A model generated the notes under the pieces. That model searched no databases and was not told where the DNA came from. It saw only the letters and a list, made by a program, of their open reading frames with translations. The translations under genes and the position numbers were made by a program. From Molossus alvarezi (taxonomy: Eukaryota > Chordata > Mammalia > Chiroptera > Molossidae), in the NCBI GenBank assembly GCA_037176705.1, contig JBAWUJ010000091.1, positions 124,001 to 188,000 on the forward strand: 64,000 nt of DNA, read 5' to 3'. Shown here in pieces: positions 52,920 through 64,000 of this stretch (its first letter is position 1; every line of letters begins with the position of its first letter).

Positions 52920-54879
52920 TAGTTGTTCTTTCCATGATATGACTGGATCTCCCTATAAAACGAGGAGAATGAACGTTAAAGTGTTCATGTTACTCAAGAT
53001 CTGTGCATTAACTTAACCCAAATGGAAATATTCATTCATTCCCACAGTTGTTTGACTAGAACATGTTTGTTCACAGTTTCCCTGCAAAGGTACTTAACTT
53101 CCCAGGGAAAAACATGCCACTGAGTGAATGTGGCCCCTGGCTCTCACAGAGTTTTGCCCATAATTCAGGATATCCAAGACTGCACCAGCAAGTCTTGTGT
53201 CTCTTTGTCTGGAACAAGAGAAAAAAACTCACACTGCGAAGTTTAAGTGTGATTACACCTTTACAAAAGGACATTTCTTAAACACTTAACCAAAACAATA
53301 TATGCTTTGAGGGTCCTCACGCTCTAGGCTTCATGGAAGTGACTTTTGTGCCACTGAAGTGAAGAGTTCTAACACAGTGCATTTCGAATAGGTATGGTTG
53401 TATACACTCTCCTACAAAGAAAGTAGAGTGAAAAGTATGTCTAAGGACCTATCAAAAGTCAGGTTGCCACATTTCCTTACATCAATACTTTCCACAACTG
53501 TACTAAGAACACGTAATCTGAAAAACAGTACATCAGTGGTGGTTCCATTTCGTGTGAAGCGGGTATAGCCCTAGAATCTTTTTCTCAATATTTGGACATT
53601 ATTTGAAGAAGGTTGTCTATTGGAACACAGTTCTTTGAACAGAGAGCCACTAAACACTCAATTGGACACTGCAACCGTATTAAGGGATCCATTCTGCTCT
53701 TGAACTGAACGTTATTATATTGTTCTGCACAGAAAGAACACCAGTCATGAACACTTTTGACTATGCCAGGGTATTCCCATAGGTGCTTCGGGGAAATAGT
53801 CTTGAAACAAGTGAATCCATGTCCATTGTTCAAAGACTGACACTCCCTCTTTTAAATTGATCACCTTTTGGTTCTAATGGCTGGAATACAGGGATTGAGT
53901 ACTTGTCAGTTATCAAAAAATAGGCTGAATTCGTCACCGGGAATTAGAAAGATAGGTTCAGGAGATTCCATTCATGAACAAGGTACAATTCCAGCATTTC
54001 ACACTGATGGAAAGCGTTTACTTTGAATTCTCAGGAGAAAACAGGTATCTACTCCTTATGTTTTTTGAGGAAATCGGTACAAACCGTGAAATGTATGATG
54101 GATCCAAGAATGACACTGATTCATTCGGTAACAACTTTAAAGAATGTGTGTAGAACTGAATAGGGTGTAGATTTGCATGACCTGAACATTGCCCTAACCA
54201 ATGTGTTTGATTTCTGCAGCCCAGCCTTTGTTGGATATCAAGATGACTCATAGACACTTCCAGGCAAACAACACATATGCAGGGCTAAAAGGTAGTATGT
54301 TGAAAGGCTGCCTCATCAACTAGTACAGGTTGACTTTCCTGGTCACATAGGAAAGAAGGCAGACACCTGCATTTACTTACAACACTGTTTAACACTCCAA
54401 TGTAAAGTATGCCCTGCACACCGGGCATAGTTAGTGTGTAAGTCATTGAAATGGATACCCAGGTCCACTGCACAAGTGCATTTTCTCTAGAACACTCCTC
54501 TTGTTCTCCTTCACAGAGATGTTCAATGTGAAAAACCCTTGGGGTTGTCAGTGTCTTCCAATTCATGGATTTACTCCTTGCATGGAGACAACCAATGTTT
54601 CAACTACATCACTTTAGATGTGTTCACTTTCACTGCGTCAAGAATGCACATGTGTGACACCAGTAGTTATCAGTCTTTCCATTGATTCAGTCTTGGCCAT
54701 ACGTTGGTTCACTGTTGTGAGTAAGAATCAAGTAAAACCAACTGCTACAGCAGAAACCAAACTTTTTCCAAGTATCGCCTTCAAAAATGGGCTTCAATAC
54801 GATCCAATCTTGGAAACCATGAACAACACAGAACACAAAAAGGGATAACTTTTGATCTACACATAAGTGGGCTCTGTCC
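52920..54879 (+). repeat. Satellite unit 28, mosaic: A start then type B2 (1,960 bp)
   Basis: Appears identical to unit 26, including C at 53,230. CENP-B-box match at 53,548-53,564. Confidence 0.94.
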
Positions 54880-56840
54880 TAGTTGTTCTTTCCATGATAT
54901 GACTGGATCTCCCTATAAAACGAGGAGAATGAACGTTAAAGTGTTCATGTTACTCAAGATCTGTGCATTAACTTAACCCAAATGGAAATATTCATTCATT
55001 CCCACAGTTGTTTGACTAGAACATGTTTGTTCACAGTTTCCCTGCAAAGGTACTTAACTTCCCAGGGAAAAACATGCCACTGAGTGAATGTGGCCCCTGG
55101 CTCTCACAGAGTTTTGCCCATAATTCAGGATATCCAAGACTGCACCAGCAAGTCTTGTGTCTCTTTGTCTGGAACAAGAGAAAAAAACTTACACTGCGAA
55201 GTTTAAGTGTGATTACACCTTTACAAAAGGACATTTCTTAAACACTTAACCAAAACAATATATGCTTTGAGGGTCCTCACGCTCTAGGCTTCATGGAAGT
55301 GACTTTTGTGCCACTGAAGTGAAGAGTTCTAACCCAGTTCATTTGGAATAGGTATGGTTGTATACACTCTCCTACAAACAAAGTAGAGTGAAAAGTATGT
55401 CTAAGGACCTATCAAAAGTCAGGTTGCCACATTTCCTTACATCAATACTTTCCACAACTGTACTAAGAACACGTAATCTGAAAAACAGTACATCAGTGGT
55501 GGTTCCATTTCGTGTGAAGCGGGTATAGCCCTAGAATCTTTTTCTCAATATTTGGACATTATTTGAAGAAGGTTGTCTATTGGAACACAGTTCTTTGAAC
55601 AGAGAGCCACTAAACACTCAATTGGACACTGCAACCGTATTAAGGGATCCATTCTGCTCTTGAACTGAACGTTATTATATTGTTCTGCACAGAAAGAACA
55701 CCAGACATGAACACTTTTGACTATGCCAGGGTTTTCCCATAGGTGCTTCGGGGAAATAGTCTTGAAACAAGTGAATCCATGTCCATTGTTCAAAGACTGA
55801 CACTCCCTCTTTTAAATTGATCACCTTTTGGTTCTAATGGCTGGAATAAAGGGATTGAGTACTTGTCAGATATCAAGAAATAAGATGAATTCGTCACAGG
55901 GAATTAGAAAGATAGGTTCAGGAGATTCCATTCATGATCAAGGTACAATTCCAGCATTTCACAATGATGGAAAGCGTTTACTTTGAATTCTCAGGAGAAA
56001 ACAGGTATCTACTCCTTATGTTTTTTAAGGAAATCGGTACAAACCGTGAAATGTATGATGGATCCAAGAATGACACTGATTCATTCGGTAACAACTTTAA
56101 AGAATGTGTGTAGAACTGAATAGGGTGTAGATTTGCATGACCTGAACTTTGCCCTAACCAATGTGTTTGATTTCTGCAGCCCAGCCTTTGTTGGATATCA
56201 AGATGACTCATAGACACTTCCAGGCAAACAACACATATGCAGGGCTAAAAGGTAGTATGTTGAAAGGCTGCCTCATCAACTAGTACAGGTTGACTTTCCT
56301 GGTCACATAGGAAAGAAGGCAGACACCTGCATTTACTTACAACACTGTTTAACACTCCAATGTAAAGTATGCCCTGCACACCGGGCATAGTTAGTGTGTA
56401 AGTCATTGAAATGGATACCCAGGTCCACTGCACAAGTGCATTTTCTCTAGAACACTCCTCTTGTTCTCCTTCACAGAGATGTTCAATGTGAAAAACCCTT
56501 GGTGTTGTCAGTGTCTTCCAATTCATGGATTTACTCCTTGCATGGAGACAACCAATGTTTCAACTACATCACTTTAGATGTGTTCACTTTCACTGCGTCA
56601 AGAATGCACATGTGTGACTCCAGTAGTTATCAGTCTTTCCATTGATTCAGTCTTGGCCATACGTTGGTTCACTGTTCTGAGTAAGAATCATGTAAAACCA
56701 ACTGCTACAGCAGAAACCAAACTTTTTCCAAGTATCGCCTTCAAAAACGGGTTTCTATACGATCCAATCTTTGAAACCATGAACAACACAGAACACAAAA
56801 AGGGATAACTTTTGATTCTACACATAAGTGTGCTCTGTCC
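54880..56840 (+). repeat. Satellite unit 29, type A (1,961 bp)
   Basis: Type A with one B base at gaactttgccC (56,154). Private A in gtcagAtatc-type context at 55,870 creates a GATATC site. CENP-B-box match at 55,508-55,524. Confidence 0.94.
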
Positions 56841-58799
56841 TAGTTGTTCTTCCATGATATGACTGGATCTCCCTATAAAACGAGGAGAAAGAACGTTAAA
56901 GTGTTTATGTTACTCAAGATCTGTGCATTAACTTAACCCAAATGGAAATATTCATTCATTCCCACAGTTGTTTGACTAGAACATGATTGTTCACAGTTTC
57001 CCTGCAAAGGTACTTAACTTCCCAGGGAAAAACATGCCACTGAGTGAATGTGGCCCCTGGCTCTCACAGAGTTTTGCCCATAATTCAGGATATCCAAGAC
57101 TGCACCAGCAAGTCTTGTGTCTCTTTGTCTGGAACAAGAGAAAAAAACTTACACTGCGAAGTTTAAGTGTCATTACACCTTTACAAAAGGACATTTCTTA
57201 AACACTTAACCAAAACAATATATGCTTTGAGGGTCCTCACGCTCTAGGCTTCATGGAAGTGACTTTTGTGCCACTGAAGTGAAGAGTTCTAACACAGTGC
57301 ATTTCGAATAGGTATGGTTGTATACACTCTCCTACAAACAAAGTAGAGTGAAAAGTATGTCTAAGGACCTATCAAAAGTCAGGTTGCCACATTTCCTTAC
57401 ATCAATACTTTCCACAACTGTACTAAGAACACGTAATCTGAAAAACAGTACATCAGTGGTGGTTCCATTTCGTGTGAAGCGGGTATAGCCCTAGAATCTT
57501 TTTCTCAATATTTGGACATTATTTGAAGAAGGTTGTCTATTGGAACACAGTTCTTTGAACAGAGAGCCACTAAACACTCAATTGGACACTGCAACCGTAT
57601 TAAGGGATCCATTCTGCTCTTGAACTGAACGTTATTATATTGTTCTGCACAGAAAGAACACCAGTCATGAACACTTTTGACTATGCCAGGGTATTCCCAT
57701 AGGTGCTTCGGGGAAATAGTCTTGAAACAAGTGAATCCATGTCCATTGTTCAAAGACTGACACTCCCTCTTTTAAATTGATCACCTTTTGGTTCTAATGG
57801 CTGGAATACAGGGATTGAGTACTTGTCAGTTATCAAAAAATAGGCTGAATTCGTCACCGGGAATTAGAAAGATAGGTTCAGGAGATTCCATTCATGAACA
57901 AGGTACAATTCCAGCATTTCACAATGATGGAAAGCGTTTACTTTGAATTCTCAGGAGAAAACAGGTATCTACTCCTTATGTTTTTTGAGGATATCGGTAC
58001 AAACCGTGAAATGTATGATGGATCCAAGAATGACACTGATTCATTCGGTAACAACTTTAAAGAATGTGTGTAGAACTGAATAGGGTGTAGATTTGCATGA
58101 CCTGAACATTGCCCTAACCAATGTGTTTGATTTCTGCAGCCCAGCCTTTGTTGGATATCAAGATGACTCATAGACACTTCCAGGCAAACAACACATATGC
58201 AGGGCTAAAAGGTAGTATGTTGAAAGGCTGCCTCATCAACTAGTACAGGTTGACTTTCCTGGTCACATAGGAAAGAAGGCAGACACCTGCATTTACTTAC
58301 AACACTGTTTAACACTCCAATGTAAAGTATGCCCTGCACACCGGGCATAGTTAGTGTGTAAGTCATTGAAATGGATACCCAGGTCCACTGCACAAGTGCA
58401 TTTTCTCTAGAACACTCCTCTTGTTCTCCTTCACAGAGATGTTCAATGTGAAAAACCCTTGGTGTTGTCAGTGTCTTCCAATTCATGGATTTACTCCTTG
58501 CATGGAGACAACCAATGTTTCAACTACATCACTTTAGATGTGTTCACTTTCACTGCGTCAAGAATGCACATGTGTGACACCAGTAGTTATCAGTCTTTCC
58601 ATTGATTCAGTCTTGGCCATACGTTGGTTCACTGTTGTGAGTAAGAATCAAGTAAAACCAACTGCTACAGCAGAAACCAAACTTTTTCCAAGTATCGCCT
58701 TCAAAAATGGGCTTCAATACGATCCAATCTTGGAAACCATGAACAACACAGAACACAAAAAGGGATAACTTTTGATCTACACATAAGTGGGCTCTGTCC
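56841..58799 (+). repeat. Satellite unit 30, type B1 (1,959 bp)
   Basis: Type B1 with agtgtCatta (C at 57,171). Private T in gtgttTatg near 56,906. CENP-B-box match at 57,468-57,484. Confidence 0.94.
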
Positions 58800-60760
58800 T
58801 AGTTGTTCTTTCCATGATATGACTGGATCTCCCTATAAAACGAGGAGAATGAACGTTAAAGTGTTCATGTTACTCAAGATCTGTGCATTAACTTAACCCA
58901 AATGGAAATATTCATTCATTCCCACAGTTGTTTGACTAGAACATGTTTGTTCACAGTTTCCCTGCAAAGGTACTTAACTTCCCAGGGAAAAACATGCCAC
59001 TGAGTGAATGTGGCCCCTGGCTCTCACAGAGTTTTGCCCATAATTCAGGATATCCAAGGCTGCACCAGCAAGTCTTGTGTCTCTTTGTCTGGAACAAGAG
59101 AAAAAAACTTACACTGCGAAGTTTAAGTGTGATTACACCTTTACAAAAGGACATTTCTTAAACACTTAACCAAAACAATATATGCTTTGAGGGTCCTCAC
59201 GCTCTAGGCTTCATGGAAGTGACTTTTGTGCCACTGAAGTGAAGAGTTCTAACACAGTTCATTTGGAATAGGTATGGTTGTATACACTCTCCTACAAACA
59301 AAGTAGAGTGAAAAGTATGTCTAAGGACCTATCAAAAGTCAGGTTGCCACATTTCCTTACATCAATACTTTCCACAACTGTACTAAGAACACGTAATCTG
59401 AAAAACAGTACATCAGTGGTGGTTCCATTTCGTGTGAAGCGGGTATAGCCCTAGAATCTTTTTCTCAATATTTGGACATTATTTGAAGAAGGTTGTCTAT
59501 TGGAACACAGTTCTTTGAACAGAGAGCCACTAAACACTCAATTGGACACTGCAACCGTATTAAGGGATCCATTCTGCTCTTGAACTGAACGTTATTATAT
59601 TGTTCTGCACAGAAAGAACACCAGACATGAACACTTTTGACTATGCCAGGGTTTTCCCATAGGTGCTTCGGGGAAATAGTCTTGAAACAAGTGAATCCAT
59701 GTCCATTGTTCAAAGACTGACACTCCCTCTTTTAAATTGATCACCTTTTGGTTCTAATGGCTGGAATAAAGGGATTGAGTACTTGTCAGTTATCAAGAAA
59801 TAAGATGAATTCGTCACAGGGAATTAGAAAGATAGGTTCAGGAGATTCCATTCATGATCAAGGTACAATTCCAGCATTTCACAATGATGGAAAGCGTTTA
59901 CTTTGAATTCTCAGGAGAAAACAGGTATCTACTCCTTATGTTTTTTAAGGAAATCGGTACAAACCGTGAAATGTATGATGGATCCAAGAATGACACTGAT
60001 TCATTCGGTAACAACTTTAAAGAATGTGTGTAGAACTGAATAGGGTGTAGATTTGCATGACCTGAACTTTGCCATAACCAATGTGTTTGATTTCTGCAGC
60101 CCAGCCTTTGTTGGATATCAAGATGACTCATAGACACTTCCAGGCAAACAACACATATGCAGGGCTAAAAGGTAGTATGTTGAAAGGCTGCCTCATCAAC
60201 TAGTACAGGTTGACTTTCCTGGTCACATAGGAAAGAAGGCAGACACCTGCATTTACTTACAACACTGTTTAACACTCCAATGTAAAGTATGCCCTGCACA
60301 CCGGGCATAGTTAGTGTGTAAGTCATTGAAATGGATACCCAGGTCCACTGCACAAGTGCATTTTCTCTTGAACACTCCTCTTGTTCTCCTTCACAGAGAT
60401 GTTCAATGTGAAAAACCCTTGGGGTTGTCAGTGTCTTCCAATTCATGGATTTACTCCTTGCATGGAGACAACCAATGTTTCAACTACATCACTTTAGATG
60501 TGTTCACTTTCACTGCGTCAAGAATGCACATGTGTGACTCCAGTAGTTATCAGTCTTTCCATTGATTCAGTCTTGGCCATACGTTGGTTCACTGTTCTGA
60601 GTAAGAATCATGTAAAACCAACTGCTACAGCAGAAACCAAACTTTTTCCAAGTATCGCCTTCAAAAACGGGTTTCTATACGATCCAATCTTTGAAACCAT
60701 GAACAACACAGAACACAAAAAGGGATAACTTTTGATTCTACACATAAGTGTGCTCTGTCC
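58800..60760 (+). repeat. Satellite unit 31, type A' (1,961 bp)
   Basis: Type A with ctctTgaac (T at 60,369) and ttggGgttg (G at 60,423), as in unit 19. One B base at 59,254 (aacAcagTtc). Private G in ccaagGctg near 59,059. CENP-B-box match at 59,428-59,444. Confidence 0.94.
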
Positions 60761-62720
60761 TAGTTGTTCTTCCATGATATGACTGGATCTCCCTATAAAA
60801 CGAGGAGAAAGAACGTTAAAGTGTTCATGTTACTCAAGATCTGTGCATTAACTTAACCCAAATGGAAATATTCATTCATTCCCACAGTTGTTTGACTAGA
60901 ATATGTTTGTTCACAGTTTCCCTGCAAAGGTACTTAACTTCCCAGGGAAAAACATGCCACTGAGTGAATGTGGCCCCTGGCTCTCACAGAGTTTTGCCCA
61001 TAATTCAGGATATCCAAGACTGCACCAGCAAGTCTTGTGTCTCTTTGTCTGGAACAAGAGAAAAAAACTTACACTGCGAAGTTTAAGTGTGATTACACCT
61101 TTACAAAAGGACATTTCTTAAACACTTAACCAAAACAATATATGCTTTGAGGGTCCTCACGCTCTAGGCTTCATGGAAGTGACTTTTGTGCCACTGAAGT
61201 GAAGAGTTCTAACACAGTGCATTTCGAATAGGTATGGTTGTATACACTCTCCTACAAAGAAAGTAGAGTGAAAAGTATGTCTAAGGACCTATCAAAAGTC
61301 AGGTTGCCACATTTCCTTACATCAATACTTTCCACAACTGTACTAAGAACACGTAATCTGAAAAACAGTACATCAGTGGTGGTTCCATTTCGTGTGAAGC
61401 GGGTATAGCCCTAGAATCTTTTTCTCAATATTTGGACATTATTTGAAGAAGGTTGTCTATTGGAACACAGTTCTTTGAACAGAGAGCCACTAAACACTCA
61501 ATTGGACACTGCAACCGTATTAAGGGATCCATTCTGCTCTTGAACTGAACGTTATTATATTGTTCTGCACAGAAAGAACACCAGACATGAACACTTTTGA
61601 CTATGCCAGGGTATTCCCATAGGTGCTTCGGGGAAATAGTCTTGAAACAAGTGAATCCATGTCCATTGTTCAAAGACTGACACTCCCTCTTTTAAATTGA
61701 TCACCTTTTGGTTCTAATGGCTGGAATACAGGGATTGAGTACTTGTCAGTTATCAAAAAATAGGCTGAATTCGTCACCGGGAATTAGAGAGATAGGTTCA
61801 GGAGATTCCATTCATGAACAAGGTACAATTCCAGCATTTCACAATGATGGAAAGCGTTTACTTTGAATTCTCAGGAGAAAACAGGTATCTACTCCTTATG
61901 TTTTTTGAGGAAATCGGTACAAACCGTGAAATGTATGATGGATCCAAGAATGACACTGATTCATTCGGTAACAACTTTAAAGAATGTGTGTAGAACTGAA
62001 TAGGGTGTAGATTTGCATGACCTGAACATTGCCCTAACCAATGTGTTTGATTTCTGCAGCCCAGCCTTTGTTGGATATCAAGATGACTCATAGACACTTC
62101 CAGGCAAACAACACATATGCAGGGCTAAAAGGTAGTATGTTGAAAGGCTGCCTCATCAACTAGTACAGGTTGACTTTCCTGGTCACATAGGAAAGAAGGC
62201 AGACACCTGCATTTACTTACAACACTGTTTAACACTCCAATGTAAAGTATGCCCTGCACACCGGGCATAGTTAGTGTGTAAGTCATTGAAATGGATACCC
62301 AGGTCCACTGCACAAGTGCATTTTCTCTAGAACACTCCTCTTGTTCTCCTTCACAGAGATGTTCAATGTGAAAAACCCTTGGGGTTGTCAGTGTCTTCCA
62401 ATTCATGGATTTACTCCTTGCATGGAGACAACCAATGTTTCAACTACATCACTTTAGATGTGTTCACTTTCACTGCGTCAAGAATGCACATGTGTGACAC
62501 CAGTAGTTATCAGTCTTTCCATTGATTCAGTCTTGGCCATACGTTGGTTCACTGTTCTGAGTAAGAATCATGTAAAACCAACTGCTACAGCAGAAACCAA
62601 ACTTTTTCCAAGTATCGCCTTCAAAAACGGGTTTCTATACGATCCAATCTTTGAAACCATGAACAACACAGAACACAAAAAGGGATAACTTTTGATTCTA
62701 CACATAAGTGTGCTCTGTCC
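60761..62720 (+). repeat. Satellite unit 32, type X (1,960 bp)
   Basis: Type X with T at 60,902 and accagAcatg, but without the G and T changes shared by units 20 and 22. Private G in gaattagaGa near 61,789. CENP-B-box match at 61,388-61,404. Confidence 0.94.
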
Positions 62721-64000
62721 TAGTTGTTCTTCCATGATATGACTGGATCTCCCTATAAAACGAGGAGAAAGAACGTTAAAGTGTTCATGTTACTCAAGAT
62801 CTGTGCATTAACTTAACCCAAATGGAAATATTCATTCATTCCCACAGTTGTTTGACTAGAACATGATTGTTCACAGTTTCCCTGCAAAGGTACTTAACTT
62901 CCCAGGGAAAAACATGCCACTGAGTGAATGTGGCCCCTGGCTCTCACAGAGTTTTGCCCATAATTCAGGATATCCAAGACTGCACCAGCAAGTCTTGTGT
63001 CTCTTTGTCTGGAACAAGAGAAAAAAACTTACACTGCGAAGTTTAAGTGTGATTACACCTTTACAAAAGGACATTTCTTAAACACTTAACCAAAACAATA
63101 TATGCTTTGAGGGTCCTCACGCTCTAGGCTTCATGGAAGTGACTTTTGTGCCACTGAAGTGAAGAGTTCTAACACAGTGCATTTCGAATAGGTATGGTTG
63201 TATACACTCTCCTACAAAGAAAGTAGAGTGAAAAGTATGTCTAAGGACCTATCAAAAGTCAGGTTGCCACATTTCCTTACATCAATACTTTCCACAACTG
63301 TACTAAGAACACGTAATCTGAAAAACAGTACATCAGTGGTGGTTCCATTTCGTGTGAAGCGGGTATAGCCCTAGAATCTTTTTCTCAATATTTGGACATT
63401 ATTTGAAGAAGGTTGTCTATTGGAACACAGTTCTTTGAACAGAGAGCCACTAAACACTCAATTGGACACTGCAACCGTATTAAGGGATCCATTCTGCTCT
63501 TGAACTGAACGTTATTACATTGTTCTGCACAGAAAGAACACCAGTCATGAACACTTTTGACTATGCCAGGGTATTCCCATAGGTGCTTCGGGGAAATAGT
63601 CTTGAAACAAGTGAATCCATGTCCATTGTTCAAAGACTGACACTCCCTCTTTTAAATTGATCACCTTTTGGTTCTAATGGCTGGAATACAGGGATTGAGT
63701 ACTTGTCAGTTATCAAAAAATAGGCTGAATTCGTCACCGGGAATTAGAAAGATAGGTTCAGGAGATTCCATTCATGAACAAGGTACAATTCCAGCATTTC
63801 ACACTGATGGAAAGCGTTTACTTTGAATTCTCAGGAGAAAACAGGTATCTACTCCTTATGTTTTTTGAGGAAATCGGTACAAACCGTGAAATGTATGATG
63901 GATCCAAGAATGACACTGATTCATTCGGTAACAACTTTAAAGAATGTGTGTAGAACTGAATAGGGTGTAGATTTGCATGACCTGAACATTGCCCTAACCA
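62721..64000 (+). repeat. Satellite unit 33, type B2, cut by the window end (1,280 bp)
   Basis: First 1,280 bp of a B2 unit (caaaGaaag, acaCtgatgg). CENP-B-box match at 63,348-63,364. Private C in gttattaCattg near 63,518. The array evidently continues beyond the window. Confidence 0.94.

Larger units (their letters stand above)
47090..54929 (+). repeat. Dimer duplication (2 x 3,920 bp), apparently identical
   Basis: 47,090-51,009 and 51,010-54,929 match at all diagnostic sites, including the rare aaactCacac (49,310 and 53,230). The crossover is confined to 50,972-51,009, a 38-bp stretch between an A base and a B base. Confidence 0.8.
1..64000 (+). repeat. Tandem satellite array, ~1,960-bp unit, 32.65 copies
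   Basis: The same ~1,960-bp sequence recurs head to tail in one orientation from the first base to the last, with no spacer, inversion or insertion. Units are 1,959, 1,960 or 1,961 bp depending on two 1-bp indels: two or three T in ttcTTTcc near position 10, and gatTctac or gatctac near position 1,936. Units of one type usually differ by 0-4 bases, while A and B types differ by about 1.3%. I set the unit start at tagttgttct because the window begins there; the phase is arbitrary. I see no sub-repeat ladder inside the unit. The long unit, high homogeneity, CpG scarcity and CENP-B-box match fit vertebrate, probably mammalian, (peri)centromeric satellite DNA. Family and species are not recognised. 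An assembly of ultra-long reads is the likely source. Confidence 0.98.

Noticed and set aside
1..64000. CRISPR array, integron or bacterial repeat
   Set aside because: Repeats are ~1,960 bp with no spacers, there are no cas or integrase genes, and CpG depletion fits a vertebrate.
1..64000. Tandem protein-coding or ribosomal/5S gene cluster, or a macrosatellite with a retrogene
   Set aside because: No rRNA, tRNA or snRNA sequence is recognisable, and there is no frame longer than 93 codons in any unit.
1..64000. Tandem retroelement or viral fragments
   Set aside because: No terminal repeats, target-site duplications, poly(A) tails or polymerase-like motifs are visible in the unit.
1..64000. 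Telomeric or simple-repeat component
   Set aside because: No TTAGGG runs or microsatellites; the longest homopolymer I noticed is about seven A.

Overview
The whole 64-kb window is one uninterrupted head-to-tail array of a satellite DNA with a repeat unit of about 1,960 bp. It holds 32 complete units and the first 1,280 bp of a 33rd. I see no unique sequence, no recognisable gene, no RNA gene and no transposon between or inside the units. Base composition is moderately AT-rich. CpG is scarce: I count 21 CpG in unit 1, against roughly 75-80 expected from its composition. That points to a methylated vertebrate genome. Each unit carries one exact match to the nine defining bases of the mammalian CENP-B box (TTCG-N4-A-N2-CGGG), except unit 6, where one core base is changed. 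The best reading is a centromeric or pericentromeric satellite from a mammal. I do not recognise the satellite family and cannot name the species.

The units fall into two main types, A (1,961 bp) and B (1,959 bp). They differ at about 24 substitutions and two 1-bp indels (roughly 1.3%), spread along the unit. A third recurrent type, X (1,960 bp), has a B body, a private aATATG variant near position 142 and an A-type tail. Unit 9 (type D) is an outlier with many private changes. With h, m for other A/B mosaics, the order of units 1-33 is: A B A B A B A B | D A X B | A mA mB B | A B A X | h X B A | B m B m | A B A X | B(partial).

Region by region: 1-15,680 is a regular 3,920-bp AB dimer repeated four times. 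15,681-23,519 is disturbed, with divergent unit 9 and an A-X-B trimer. 23,520-31,359 contains two single-unit duplications. 31,360-45,079 contains an A-B-A-X block and a dimer duplication. 45,080-54,879 contains a second, near-perfect dimer duplication. 54,880-62,720 repeats the A-B-A-X block seen at 31,360-39,200. The last unit is cut by the window edge.

The window records an array evolving by unequal exchange and short gene-conversion-like patches, not a set of interacting genes. The short open reading frames (67-93 codons) recur only because the satellite recurs. They overlap on both strands, and the A/B differences in them are mostly amino-acid changing.
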